Origin: Larix kaempferi
Lineage: Eukaryota; Streptophyta; Pinopsida; Pinales; Pinaceae
Length of the DNA: 64,000 nt
Direction of reading: 5' to 3'
Assembly (NCBI GenBank): GCA_027924585.1
Contig: BSBM01000994.1
Coordinates: 13,064,501-13,128,500 of the forward strand
Each line of letters starts with the position of its first letter. Position 1 is the stretch's first letter. The notes beneath the pieces are model-generated. The model was given only the letters and a program-made list of their open reading frames with translations, was not told the origin of the DNA and did no database searches. Below are positions 1 to 12,200 of the stretch, piece after piece. The translations under genes were made by a program, and so were the position numbers.

Positions 1-360
1 TTTCCATGACCACATGTAATTTGCGCCTGGGAGATCTGGACAAGATGAAAAAGGCCTCATATGCTTCAGCCAAGTTTTGTGGTGGACGACATGTAATGTG
101 CTCCTGGGAGATTCGACAGGTAGAGCTTTGTGCTCGTAATAGCCTAGGATGCTTCAGCCAGGTTTTGTGGTGAGATCACATGTAATGTGCTCCTCGGAGA
201 TCCGACAGGCAGAGCTGTGTGCTCATAACAGCCTGGGATGCTTCAGCTAGGTTTTGTGATGGGTCATATGTAATGTGCTCCTGGGAGATCCTACAGGTAG
301 AGCTGTGTGCTCGTAATAGCCTACGATGCTGCAGCCAGGTTTTGTGACGCACGTAATAAG
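1..360. repeat. 88-bp tandem array, about four units, in the 3' noncoding part of a copia element
   Basis: A unit containing 'atgcttcagccaggttttgtg', 'catgtaatgtgctcctgggaga' style blocks and 'gtgctcgtaatagcct' recurs with a spacing of about 87-88 bp (anchor near 62, 149, 237 and 325). The array starts at or before the window edge. It lies just upstream of a polypurine tract and a copia 3' LTR, so it belongs to the 3' untranslated part of that element. No coding is visible in it. Confidence 0.85.
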
Positions 361-582
361 TCCTGAGAATTCCACAGTATGGCTAGCGATGATGAAGACC
401 TGTAGGAGGTGGGCCTACATCCAGTATGAAAAAGGACTGGCTCTGTAGAACTTCCTATGACAAGTAGATTCAAAAATTGGTTGAGATAGCAGCAGCAGTG
501 ATGATGATGATGACGATGATCCCGAGAAGAAGACTTGTCTAGCATATCTGTGTCAAGAAATGCCTTCCTAGTTAAGAGGAAG

Positions 583-1186
583 TGTTGATGTATATGTAAC
601 TTCGGAATGTATTTCATCTATGTATTTTATATATATTTATTGTACCCTTATAAGAGATGTGTCATTCCTCTATAAGGAAGTGTCGTCATGTGGATTGACA
701 AGTGTCGCAAGTGTGTGTACTTGCCGATGGGTTATTAGACCACCATGTGTGGGGTTGTCCCTGAAATATATATTATAATGTGGATGTACCTAGCTAGACA
801 AATCGGCCCCATAAGGTCACTGGGAAAATAGGTTAGTATAAATAGAGATCAGGTGATCTCTATTTATATCATTCAGAAAAGTACATCTCTCTCAATCAGA
901 AAGTGGCGCACTAGTGAGGAGGAGGATTATCTGCTACTAGGAGACTATCTCAGTGTATTTTGGTTGTACTTTGGTTGAGCCATTGCTCTCTCTATCTCTG
1001 AGGAAGTTGTGGGGTTTTTCACCTTAGGGTTTTCCCCATGGAAGCTCTGTGTCTCTTGTCTCTTATGCTTTTGATTCTTGTGATGCTTGTCATACTTATT
1101 GTTATTGTCATGCATTGATATACTGTATATGTTATTCTCTCAGTAAAGATCCTAAAGTATTGTGAATTAATGCTCAAAATCTAACA
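583..1186 (+). mobile_element. 3' LTR of a Ty1/copia element whose body lies left of the window
   Basis: The LTR opens with TGTTGATG directly after the purine-rich tract GTTAAGAGGAAG (571-582) and closes with TCTAACA at 1186, about 604 bp. It shares blocks with the complete copia element at 28365-35741: the 'gggttattagacc..ccatgtg' block, a TATA box, and the 'gggttttccccatg' region of the 3' half. The order array, PPT, LTR shows this is the 3' LTR of a plus-strand element. No 5' LTR is in the window, so a target-site duplication cannot be checked (right flank GATTG). Confidence 0.82.
837..868. promoter_or_regulatory. TATA box inside a perfect 14-bp-arm palindrome in the copia LTR
   Basis: The sequence TATAAATAGAGATC (837-850) is followed by AGGT and then its exact reverse complement (855-868). 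The left arm starts with a good plant TATA box at the expected place in the LTR, roughly 250 bp into it. The symmetry gives an equivalent TATA on the other strand. The complete copia element has a TATAAATAGAGG block at the matching place but lacks the mirrored arm. Confidence 0.6.
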
Positions 1187-1736
1187 GATTGATGTTCATA
1201 TTATGGACCTAAAGCTAATGAAATGGATTTCCCTTGATGTGAATGGGATCTTATTGCTCCTAGAGATAGACACACTACAATTGCTATTGAAAACATGCTT
1301 GTGGTATAAGGTGGATATTCTTGATACCATTACTTAGGAGAAGTTGATGTTTTGGATCTTGAAACCTTAACTTGGTCTAGAGTACAAATCTTGAAACCTT
1401 AACATCTTGCAAATTTTCGCCCAATCTCTTGAAATTAAATTCACCCACCCTAGTACAAATCTAGGTTGAATAACACCCTACTATGGAATATCATCTTATG
1501 GTGTTTTTTTTCTGTTCCCCAAAGGGTAGGTTTTCTCTTCGATCTCCATTGTGTTTTTACTTGAAAATATACCAGAGGATGTTAAAAAAATGTAATTGTT
1601 TTGTCAGGATTTCAGGTTTATTGAATGCATAATAGTGGAAATATGCATTTTGTTTATCTAGACTCTAAAGTATGATATTTCAAATATAATGATTTTCCCA
1701 AATATGTCTTTTTTTTATGTGAATTTGAACTTGTAA
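1187..1736. other. Unassigned AT-rich DNA
   Basis: No reading frame, RNA gene or repeat was recognised here. It contains the octamer CACTACAA at 1273-1280, which looks like a CACTA terminus but lacks supporting features. Confidence 0.4.
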
Positions 1737-1890
1737 TTAACGTATATCTACAGGCTTGGCCTAAGCCTGTAAGTTGAGTTGTTGTTTATAATTACATATG
1801 CACAAATGGAAATCAGACATATGGGTCTTATTTGGAATCGTGTCACCTAGCCCATCCACCTGTTGGTTGTTCCGAGTTCATTCTGATGTA
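1737..1890 (-). repeat. Dispersed repeat R, copy a
   Basis: One of four copies of a 140-210 bp repeat. Read in the orientation of copies c and d, it ends with a palindrome-like core AGGCTTAGGCCAAGCCT followed by ATATACGTTA. Copies b (3724-3864), c (27720-27922) and d (41455-41660) share this core plus the block that reads, on the plus strand here, CAAATGGAAATCAGACA followed by TGGGTCTTATTTGGAATC. Copies a and b are inverted relative to c and d. No class of element is recognised. Confidence 0.75.
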
Positions 1891-3366
1891 TATTGTCCTT
1901 GAGAAAGCTTGAACTCAAGCAGCCTATTGTCAATACTTTTGTATATTCACATGCTTAATATGCCTACAAGAGGGCTAAGGAGAATGCCCATAGATCTATT
2001 TGGGTGTTGTTGCAGGTGTGTTATGTGTCTTGGGGATGACCAAATAGATGAAAAGATACAGCATCTAATTGTCTATGGGCCTACCTTTCACTTGGAGTAC
2101 ATTGGCGGGTTCCTTGCAAACAATACCATGTGTCCACTTTGTCTCATTATTTCTATTCCCTTGAACACAGAAAATTATCTCATTTCAAGTAACATGGAAC
2201 TAACTCCTAACTCCTAAAGTTATTAAGTAACATGGATGCACAACAAAGTGGACTTCCTTCTATTTAGGTTCCTGGTCTAGGTCTTGTACTTATCCTTACG
2301 CCTTTGAAAGTAAAGGCATACAAGTAGGGAATACCAACATGAGAAGGGAACCCATGATTTAACCTTGCATCCACCTCACTAGTGAACCAAGAAACTATTA
2401 CAGTGAACCAAATTGGATAAGAAAACTATGTATTGAAGAAACATAGTGAACCATGGCTTTATCTCTAATATTTTTATGTCCCTATGGGAAATATAGCGAT
2501 TGCAGGGACACAATTATATGTCTGTTCAAGATTTCTTGTAAGGCACACCCAATGTTCAACATTAGAAATAAAATTTTAGATTTTTCCCATTGTTTTCATT
2601 GGCTTTGCAGAGATGATGTATTCAATAAATATAAGCTCAGGGGACTCTTCTAATAGGTGTCCAAGTAGACATCAGTGGTCATTGAATTCTAATGCACTGA
2701 TATCCACCGCCACCCAAATATCCACTACTTTCATTGATCTTAGATTTTATGGTTTATGGGAACCCTCATTTGGTTTCATTTCACATTTTTTCTAAGGCGT
2801 GATAGGGTTCATCACTACATCTGTATTGCCATGAATATGGCTTGGTTTAAACATAGGTAACAATAGAAAAAATCAATAAGTTACATTGTGTTTCGTTGAT
2901 TTAGTTCATCGAATCATGTTTTAAGCAGAATCTATACATGTTTGTGGATATAATGACTGTTTTTAGTTGCTTTCCCATGGGATCCTATGACTATCTTGTT
3001 TAGTGTTTTTAGACTAACATTTATATGTAAATGGATAAGCCCAAGAGATATTTTGATGCATATAGGATTTCGTATGTGGGATGTGGGTATCTTCATGATA
3101 AGTTTTCAATTTTTTTTGCTTGGTTTTGAAGGTGTATTCGTTGGGATAAAAATTACAAATGTGTGAATGCAATTTTGATGTTTTCATATTTGGCTTTTAA
3201 TTTATTTATAATTTTTAGATATTATTATTGGTTTAACAAGATGACCATCTCATTATGGGGATTTCAGGGGTGTTGTGGAGGATTTTTATGGTGATTTTAG
3301 GAAAAACTTTGACCTTTGATTTCATGTAATTAATGCACCAACTGAACTATACTTTTTTTGTTACAG
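1891..3366. other. Unassigned DNA
   Basis: Several short open frames exist (for example 1909-2217), but none resembles a known family and none has good exon borders. I see no RNA gene or repeat in this stretch. Confidence 0.35.
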
Positions 3367-3435
3367 CTAGCTATAGAAGGGTCATGTTCACTAGGACTAT
3401 GTGTTGGACATGAAACTATTAGCATTGATTGCAAG
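3367..3435 (+). other. Exon-like segment, 23 codons, unidentified
   Basis: A pyrimidine-rich tract and TTACAG precede 69 open bases (LAIEGSC... to ...SIDCK) that end at AAG|GTAATT, a good donor. The segment sits just upstream of an ARM-repeat fragment on the same strand, so both may come from one captured gene. I do not recognise the peptide. Chance is possible for so short a stretch. Confidence 0.3.
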
Positions 3436-3510
3436 GTAATTAGTCCTGCAACCTCTTACAAATCCATTTTTTTTCCATAAACCTGAAATAATGCTGAAAA
3501 CGTTATAGTT

Positions 3511-3690
3511 GCAGTCACTGCCCTTTTTAATCTATCTCTGTGAAGATATTTATTTGCATCAAACACGACTTTTGCGAGAGGGAGATATACCAGTACTTGT
3601 GGAATTATCAGAATCAGACACTGCTTGGGCTTCTCCAAAAGTGAATTCTCTTTCATCAATCCTCCATGTCACCTTTGCCATGTCTTTGTC
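3511..3690 (+). pseudogene. ARM-repeat protein fragment (plant U-box/ARM-like)
   Basis: The plus strand encodes AVTALFNLSL and then, after one frame change and a TGA at 3541, CEDIYLHQTRLLREGDIPVLV followed by ELSESDTA. This is the consensus of an armadillo repeat as found in plant U-box E3 ligases and related ARM proteins: AVTALFNLSL, then a variable loop, then AIPVLVELL. Only about one and a half repeats are present, and the frame is broken, so it is a gene fragment. It lies between R copies a and b and about 200 bp from the end of a CACTA gene on the opposite strand, which suggests capture by a transposon. The exact source gene cannot be named. Confidence 0.55.
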
Positions 3691-3723
3691 GTCCAGCTTG
3701 CTTGCCATGCTTATCTATGCTTG

Positions 3724-3864
3724 TCTACAAGCTTGGCCTAAGCTTGTAAGTTGATTTGTTGTTTACAATTACATATACACAAATGGAAATCAGACACATG
3801 GGTCTTATTTGGAATCCTGTCACCTAGCCCATCCTCTTGTTGTTTACTCTGAGTTCACATTCTT
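3724..3864 (-). repeat. Dispersed repeat R, copy b
   Basis: Closely matches copy a: 'aagcttggcctaagcttgtaag', then CAAATGGAAATCAGACACAT and the GGGTCTTATTTGGAATC block, then CACCTAGCCCATCC. It ends two bases or so from the stop codon of the minus-strand CACTA gene, so it lies immediately 3' of that gene. Confidence 0.75.
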
Positions 3865-3865
3865 C

Positions 3866-6671
3866 TCATTCTTTGATCAATTCAATGTCATTGCTTTTCC
3901 AAGGTATAAAACTGTTAATTGCATCTGCTAAATACTTGCATTGATTACTTCTATGCATAAGCTTGATTTCATAATCAGGATCAACCAAAATTGATTGTGG
4001 GCACACAAGATAATATCCATCACCTAATTTTTCCCCATTAGGCATGACAAAGTTTCGTTCAATTCTTTTGATGTAACCCTTTGCAACCTTCAATTGACCA
4101 TTAAAATATGTCAGTAAACATTTTTTTTCCATTCAATCCCACATATGAAGATGGTAATTGTAGTTGAACCTGCCAATAAACAAATTCCTGTGAGATTCCT
4201 CGGAATAAGAATGGAATATTAAATATAGAAATAAAGAGGCTTAGAACTTACCTGTTGTATTGATTTTCCAATTGGGTCACGATTATGTTCTCCTGAAGTC
4301 AAAGGAGTTTGTTTTGGCAAAGCATGATGAGGACTCAGAGAAGCCTGTTAGTAAATAAATACTTGTAAGATATAGTGAAATAACGATTATAACATTGCAG
4401 TAAATATTAAATAGTTTCAAAACTCACCGTCGACTTTGGAGTATGAAATGTATTAGACTCTGGAGTATCAAATGTATTAGATGGTCTAGGAGCCATTGTA
4501 TTTTTTTCCAATGAACCTTGACTAGGATTATTCTGGAGACTCTCCTAAAAAATAAGTACTCGTGAGTGATTTTCAAAGAATGGAAAATAAAAATGGAAAA
4601 AATAAGAGTTGGCTTAAAAAACTACATGGATTGGGGTGACTGGATTAAGAGGTGACAGTTGTGGAGGTCCTCGATTTGATTCAACATCTGACATGGAAAT
4701 ATTACTATACCAATATAATAGTTTGCATTAGATATCCTGAAATCAGAAGATAAAGGGTTAGGATGCAAAAACAATAATTCATATATTACACACCCAACAA
4801 CAATACGATCATGTTCATGTTAGCATTATGATTTTGAAATCCCCAACTTTAAAGATGGCCTAAATAAAAAATTAAAGTCTACACATGCAATCCTTACGTT
4901 GTTGGATTTTGGAACAACTCTGCCACTTTCTTTCCCCACCTCCATGGCAGCTTTCCATTCCATTAATTCTTCAACAGCTTTTTTCAATCTTCCGAGTTCC
5001 TTGTCTTTTTCTCTTAATTTCTCTTTAGTATTATGAAATTCCTTCTTGTAGGAACGCTCTTTTCCAAATAATACAGTTGTAGTGACTCTGAATCCAACCC
5101 CACGTACACGACCCCTCCTCTCAGGCCCGAAAACTATAACAAGGGCATCTTTCTTTGTAGCATATGTAGGAGACACTGACTCATTTTGTGCTGATTCAAT
5201 TTGATTCTAGAAATGTCAACATTTCAACAAACTCATATAAGAAACATCATAAACTCTAACAAAAGCATAAATGATACAATAATAGGTTTGGAACTTACTA
5301 TTTTCTCCGCACTGAATGATGACATTGGAGTGCCATCCTTCTTTTTATGGCATTTCATCCACACATCAGCCCTAGTTCTAGGCTTATTACTTGGACCACG
5401 AGATTGATTCTAGTATCAACAAATGCAACAATATAGTTAACTATATTTAAAGTTGTTAATTGTGAACAAATAATAGAATTTGTTGCAACTTATGAGGTCA
5501 TATTCAACCCTAAAGTAACCTCTACAGCAAGAAGTGTGGGTCTCTTATTCTAATGCCCTATTTTCCTTATTTGTTTTTGACCTCTCCTGCAACTCAATAA
5601 AAAAATAGATGCTAAGATTATAGTTGATTGTATGAGAGGATTCAAAATCAAAGATGATAACATTCAAATCTATCTTTCATTTTTACCTTGAATTTAGGGT
5701 CAAATTGTAATCTAACAAATTCAATCCAATCAGTTTCATTTACTCCAATAGGAAGGTTTGCAATCCTCTCCTCATTTGTTTGGTATTTCAAATAGTATTT
5801 CTTATACAAATTATATCTATAGGTTCTCAAGCGTTGAGATATTGCTTTATGACACCATTGCTTTGCTGACGGATCTATTTGGTAGATACGCTACAATAGA
5901 TAAAAAATCCATTATTAGATACAAGCATTATTTGAAACTAAACCTATCACACACAAGCTCAATATGCATCAATATATAAAGTTTAGAATAAGTTGATGCT
6001 CACATTGATTGCACTCCACATGTATTTCTTCGCATTTCAGACACTTTTTTCCATTCCATGTGCTTGATGCCTAGAATTGCCTTTGCAAGAACACCTAAAA
6101 ATGAGGAGAATTTCTCTGAATGTGGACCAATAGGCTGGCCCCTCTCATTAAATTGAATTTCAGGCAATGCAATGCCCTCTACAGTGGTTCCAAAGAGACA
6201 TTTTGTTGGTCCTCTACTCCTTCTTTTCACATTTATTGTAGTACTAACTTGGGTAGATGCATTTGCATCTTCTAAACAATGCTCTTGTTGTGGTGGATCC
6301 TGATCCAAAACATGCACTTGTTGTGGTGGATCCTGATCCAAAACATGCTCTTGTTGTGGTGGATCCGCCTCCAAAACATGATCTTGTTGTGGTGGTTCCT
6401 GTTGAAAATTTTCTAGAAAAACAAACTAGTACCCCTCTTGAGACAATGACAATATGAAATTGTTAATATGAAATCTTGAAATACTTGTATAGGACAAAAA
6501 ATGTTTAGAAATGATCATACCTTCCAGTGGTTCTTTCACATCTTTCTCAAGAGTATGTGCATTAGAATTGTTGTTGACACTATAGCAAGTAGATTCAATT
6601 TGGAATGGGATAGTGGATCCCGATGCTACATTTTGTTGGAATTTGTTTCCCATCTTAGAGCCTATGGTCAA
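3866..6671 (-). CDS. CACTA (En/Spm) TNPA-like gene, Transposase_24/Transposase_23 type, multi-exon, probably decayed
   Basis: Second protein of CACTA transposons, thought to bind element ends. Exons read on the minus strand: 6521-6671 (start codon; donor AAG|GTATGA); about 6000-6412 (proline/glutamine repeat, then RRSRGPTK and a G-Q-P-I-G-P block typical of the N-terminal part of Transposase_24); 5687-5890 (W, R-Y-N-L-Y-K-K and N-E-T-D-W blocks); about 5300-5410 (K-C-H-K-K-K-D-G-T); 4826-5210 (FGPERRGRVRGVG motif, then a lysine/glutamate coiled coil); short exons near 4250-4345 and 4440-4545; last exon 3866-4132 (GYIKRIERN..., ending in I-P-W, like the C-terminal Transposase_23 domain). Exons 1 and 2 join in frame. 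Exon 2 to exon 3 does not join in frame with the obvious borders, so a frameshift or an unseen splice site is likely. All listed exons are individually open. Confidence 0.75.
6283..6395 (-). repeat. 33-bp coding minisatellite in exon 2 of the TNPA-like gene
   Basis: Three to four units of about 33 bp encode repeats of the form Q-D-P-P-Q-Q-(E/V)-H-V-L-D. The period is a multiple of three, so unit gain or loss keeps the frame. Confidence 0.8.
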
Positions 6672-6679
6672 GTATATTA

Positions 6680-9600
6680 TGAATTTTTTTAATATAATTT
6701 TTTATTTATTAAACAATAAATAATAAGTTACAATCATGTTTAAAATATTTACCTAAAGTTGTGCCACATATAACATTGTCATTTGTTTTGGTAATGCGTC
6801 TTGACTTTGTTAAAAGTGATGCATTGCAACATCTTAATTTAATTCTGTTAGCTCCCTACAAATATGGATTGCAGCTCGTGCTCAAAGAAAGTTAGACAAT
6901 TTTTAAGGTATAAAAGAAAGGACAATAATTGTTAAAAAAATATTCAAGTTATTGAAATCCCCCCCCCCAAAAAAAATGTCTTACTTTGGTATGGACATCC
7001 AAAAATAAAATGCATAACAAAAAAAATCATTTTTATTAACACATCGTTGAAACAAGCCAACTAACACAATCTTGAAAATTAAATAGTATTTATGAACATT
7101 ATACAAATATCTTTAACTCATTCATAACAAAATGTCTAACAATGTATACTAAAATATAGAGGGTGCTTTTTGGGAATACTCTGTGGTCAAAAGTTTATAG
7201 GCAAAATATATGAAATCTAATGTTATTAACTAATTCAGGATGCTAATGCGACTTATGACTCCAAGACACACTCTTTTCTTCTATTTATATTTTTCGGGTA
7301 TTCTTTGATGTGTAATCTCATCATGATTCATCGAATCTTCTATTATTAAACCTTTTAATTCATATTTCTGTCTTTTGCAGATTTTGATTATTTAACCAAT
7401 TAAAATCTCAATGGACATCTTCCAGGTTTGATAGCTTCACGCCCTTTCAAATCTCTGTTTTAATGAACTAATTAATTAATTAACTAGTCAATTAATTCAT
7501 AAATTAACTTCAAGCCCGTAGGCTTCATTTCCTTCAAAACTTCATGCTCAGGCTTTCTACGGGTTTCCTGTCTCCCAAAACTTGGGCATGATCTTGTTTA
7601 ATCTTCTGGCTTCTTCTTATTAAGATCTCCGTCTTTATAAGATCTGCAGTGACGGTGGAGAAAAAATTGTCATAGAAAAACAGAGCAACTGTCTTGCCCA
7701 CAAGATTAGATACCGGGACCTAGTCACCTCTATTGTTTGATCACAAAGTTTTGCTGATCAGAAACCAAGAGTGACTCCAGGGTTTGTGATTCTGAGGACA
7801 TAACTACCATATTGCCAACAGGGGCATCTCAAGACATGGGAAAATATTTCTAAAAAAGGTTGGATTGGTCCCAGTAGATGGTGTCTGTGTATGTAGAATG
7901 CTGAAACCACAAAACATCTTCTTGTGGACTACTAATTTATGAAGAGTGTTTGGAAATTATGTTGCACGGCTCTAAATAATGAGTAGATGTGAGGTGGGGT
8001 TATGAGAATTTTGATATAAATTTGCTTAATTAGTTTAGAATCTGTAAATCTTACCATTTACTTCCGGTTTAGATTCCAATATTTTTCCTTGAAGAAATTC
8101 TGCGATTTTTGCTAACTAGATGTTGGAGAGTCTGACTCAGGCGTTTATAAGACATCTGTAACTTTTGGAAAGAGGGAATCTGCATTTTTTGTTTGGATTT
8201 GTGAGTAAGTGGATTCCAGTAATGATACATCTTGAAAATTCTGGTAACCCTATTCTAATACTACGAGATTAGGGAACGGAGCAGGTCTGCCCATCTCCTG
8301 CATCAACAAGGGTGGAAACGGCCAGTGGCACCACATGTTGGCCTACTTATTTCAAATCCACAGTTTGATGATGTAATGTATTTTAATATCTAGTTCATGA
8401 ATGGACAAAAACAAATGAAAAGATAACAAAAAATGTCTTTGCAAAAGGACAATTATCCACGGTAAATGTCATTTGCAAATATGGATTTTAAAATACTATT
8501 AAATTTTGAAATACTCATCATAATTCATCTAGATCGAAAGGGACAATAAGGACAAAAAAATGGCCAATAAGGACAAAACAATAGTACGAGCAATATAGTA
8601 CAAAGAGACAATAAAGACAAAACAATAGTATGAGCAATATAGTACAAACAATAGTACAAGGCAATGGTACCTCTTTTTGTTTCCATGGGTTAAGATTGCC
8701 TATTGTAAGAGAGTTTGCTTCTCATTTCCTCTAGTCTTCATAGCTTTCTAACTTCAACGCCAAGCAAAAAATGTTTTCAATTAAAATATTGTTGAATACA
8801 TATGAGCTTTGTTCCTATTTATATTACAAAACGAAAAAAAAAAATTGGAGGGAAATCTAAATACTAAAAACAATGCAGGGAAATACAAATCCAAACATTC
8901 TTTTCTTGACAATAGATGTTCCTATTTCCATTTATAGATGCTACTATTTTCTCCAAATTATTATATAAAGTACATAAAATACTTATAAATTAGAAAAAAA
9001 ACTTAAAAAGTATCACCAAATATTTTATAGTTAGAATTTAAGAATTGGTTGGATTTGCCAAGACTTATACACTTTTAAGTATGGATCCTTAAAATTTTAA
9101 GAGGTAGTCATGATTATAGAAGATACACAATCCACTAAAAAATGCACAACTAGAAGGAAAGCATATGGATTTGAAAAAACATAAAGTTAACATCTTCACA
9201 TGTACAAGAGTAAAATCATTATAAGTCAAACAATATAATTTCTCAATCAAACTAATGGTGTGAAAAAAAAGTTTGTAATGGTGAGTGTAATGCATTGGTT
9301 TTCTATTAATGTTAACCCTTCTCCTACAAAAACTAATGCAACAATTAAATAAAGTTGAAATGGACCTACTTAAACTTCATTGCCTACAACACATTCTCAC
9401 ACCATAAAAGAGGTGCCAAGACTGAGTATACCATCTAAGCAAAGATATTTAAAAACATATATATGAACCTCAATGGTGAGGTATGCCTTCAAATATGCAA
9501 AAGTTCCTCTAAATATGTGGAAATTTTCGGTTACTAATGCGAAAGGTCTATTGAGTAAATTCTCACCCTCATCCATGCTAGTGATTTGCTTCCTTGATCA

Positions 9601-10079
9601 AACATCATGAGTGATGCCTAAGATAACATCAAACTAAAATGTGTGATCCAAGGTTATTCTCATGGATTGCAATTATCACTATTCTAAAAATACCCTATCC
9701 ATTAATATGACTTCACGTTGAGGAATTAACACCTTTACAAATACAAAAAAAAATCATGCATTTTAACCTTGGTGTTTTCACCTAATATTAGACTATTGAA
9801 ACCACATAGATGGCTTGAATCAAATGAACCATAAGATGGATGCATTCCTCAAACTCATTATTTTTTATGCTTGCAGGATCGGTGATACAACATTCTCCAT
9901 GGACTGGTAGAATGCTGCGTCTCTTCCTGCACTAGAAGAGTGGGTGGACATTATAACAATTGTGTTGTTATGTGATGATCAGTCCCACTCCCTGTCGATG
10001 TCGATATAGTGGTTAGAGCCCCTAACGATTCCAACTCCTTGTCTATGAGGACACATTAATGGGTAGTAGCCATGTTCAT
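6680..10079. other. Unassigned AT-rich DNA, 3.4 kb
   Basis: No convincing gene. Noted items: homopolymer tracts at 6961-6975; an (ATTA)n run near 7470-7490; the phrase GGGTATTCTTTGATGTGTAA at about 7297, which recurs in the copia-LTR-like array further right; and a small local repeat of ACAATAGTA(C/T)GAGCAATATAGTAC at about 8580-8660. Confidence 0.4.
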
Positions 10080-12200
10080 GTGTAGTTGTGCATTTTCAAA
10101 CACCAGTGAGAGGACTAGTCAAAGAGATGGTAGCATTTTCCAATGCCACTGAACCAAGGGATGGATCCTTCAGCAAATAGTTGGCCCTCACCTAATTTAT
10201 CCCTTGATGGTGGTAGCAGTACTTAATGATGGTGGATTGAGTTGGTTTCCTTGATGGGTATTCCATGTACCGCTAGACCTCTATAATATATATGAGAGAG
10301 TCATGTTCTCATCATGTCCTATCAATTTGGTCTTCCTCTTGTGTGTATGATTGGGGTTCATTATTCTCTAGCTAACTATCCTTCTGTAGTAGAGCAGTTA
10401 TACCTGGGTATTCTTTGATGTGTAATGCATGGTCTCCAACCAAGTATGCCTTCGCCTAGGGTTTTCTCCAGTGGGGGGTAATTGGGTTTTCTCCCCCACG
10501 AGGGATTCCCATGATACATGTTGTGTAGTTGTCCATTTTCTATAAACATGTGATCCTATAATTTGCTTATTGTTTCTATAGCTACCATCATATCTAGGGA
10601 TGAAGTTGGAACGTAAGCATGTTGTTTTGCATTAATATAGCTTTGAAAGAACCACCTATATTATAATGTTGTTTGTCATTATAGCCGAATACACATTCAC
10701 AGGAGGGTGTGGCCCACCCATCGCAGGGTTGTCATGAAACGAAGAGTCCATCTACGTTTTAATATTTTAAACAAAAGTGAGAGGACTAGTCAGAGAGACG
10801 GTAGCATTTTCCAATGCCATTGAGCCAGGGGATGGATCCCTCAGCAAATAGTTGGCCCTCACCATTTTTATCCCTTGATTGTGGTAGCAATACTTAATGA
10901 TGGTGGATTGAGTTGGTTTCCTTGATGGGTGTTCCATGTGTCATAGGTATAGAGAAGTCCTTATGCGGTTGCAAGCCCCTGATCACCTAACGTTGGAGTA
11001 TTGGTCATGATGTGTGACCCCTAACTTAACTCGTTGGCTAAGTCGGTCTTGTGTGGGATCATATACTTATTGGAGGCTTTATACCCCTAGACCTCTATAA
11101 TATATATGAGAGAGTCATGTTCTCATCATGTTCTGTCAACTTGGTCTTCCTCTTGTGTGTACGATTGGGGTTCGTTATTCTATAGCTCACTATCCTTCTG
11201 TAGTGGAGCAATTATACTCGGGTATTCTTTGATGTGTGATGCATGGTCTCCCACTAGGTATACCTTTACCTAGGGTTTATGGCAAGCTGAGACATTGTGA
11301 AGTCATGCATGACTCTTGATTTTGTAGATTCTATCATAGTGAAAGGTTGTAATTTGGGTTTTCTCCCCCATGAGGGCTTCCCATGATACATGTTGTGTAA
11401 ATGTGCATTTTCTATAAACACGTGATCCTATAATTTTCTTACTATTTTTATAGCTACCATCATATCTAGGGATGAAGTTGGAACGTAAGCATGTTGTTTT
11501 TCATTAATATAGCTCTCAAAGAACCACCTATATTATAATGGTGTTTGTCATTATAGCCGAATACACATTCACAGGAGGGTGTGGACCACCCATCGCAGGG
11601 CTATCATGAAACTGAGAGTGCATATGCATTTTAATACTAGAAACAAAAGTGAGAGGACTAGTTAGAGAGACAGTAGCATTTTCCAATGCCACTAAGCCAA
11701 GGGATGGATCCCTCAGCAAATAGTTGGCCCTCACTGTTTTTATCCCTTGATGGTGGTAGCAGTACTTAATGATGGCGGACTGAGTTGGTTTCCTTGATGG
11801 GTGTTCCATGTGTCATAGGTATAGAGAAGTCCTTATGCGGTTGCAATCCCCTGATCACCTAACATTGGAGTATTGGTCATGATGTGTGACCCCTAACTTA
11901 ACTCGTTGGTTAAGTCAGTCTTGTGTGGAATCATATACTTATTGGAGGTTTTATACCCCTAGCCCTCTATAAAATATATGAGAGAGTCATGTTCTCATCA
12001 TGTTCTATCAACTTGGTCTTCCTCTTGTGTGTATGATTGGGGTTCGTTATTCTATAGCTCACTATCCTTCTGTAGTAGAGCAATTATACTCGAGTATTCT
12101 TTGATTTGTAACACATGGTCTCCCACCAGGTATGCCTTCGCCTAGGGTTTATGGCAAGTTGAGACATTATGAAGTCATGCATGACTCTTAATTTTGCGGA
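10080..12200. repeat. Tandem array of copia-LTR-like units, about 868 bp period, three copies
   Basis: The phrase GTGAGAGGACTAGT recurs near 10110, 10782 and 11648, and GAACCACCTATATTATAATG recurs near 10650 and 11521. The middle copy is full length (about 866 bp). The first has internal deletions and the third is truncated near 12200. Each unit has a TATA-rich stretch (ATAATATATATGAGAGAGTC). At least the first two keep GGTTTTCTCCCCCA(T/C)GAGGG followed by TTCCCATGATACATG, the same block found in the 3' half of the copia LTRs in this window. I infer tandem LTR remnants. No coding region is seen between them. Confidence 0.6.

Noticed and set aside
1-360. CRISPR-like regular repeats
   Set aside because: These are direct tandem minisatellites without spacers, in plant transposon DNA.
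521-617. Histidine- and cysteine-rich minus-strand frame near 321-617
   Set aside because: It is produced by a GATGAT simple repeat and lies in the copia 3' noncoding region.
1273-1280. CACTACAA as a possible left CACTA terminus
   Set aside because: Only eight bases match the right terminus, the flanking bases do not match the TGA outside 44403, and no subterminal GGTGACG repeats follow.
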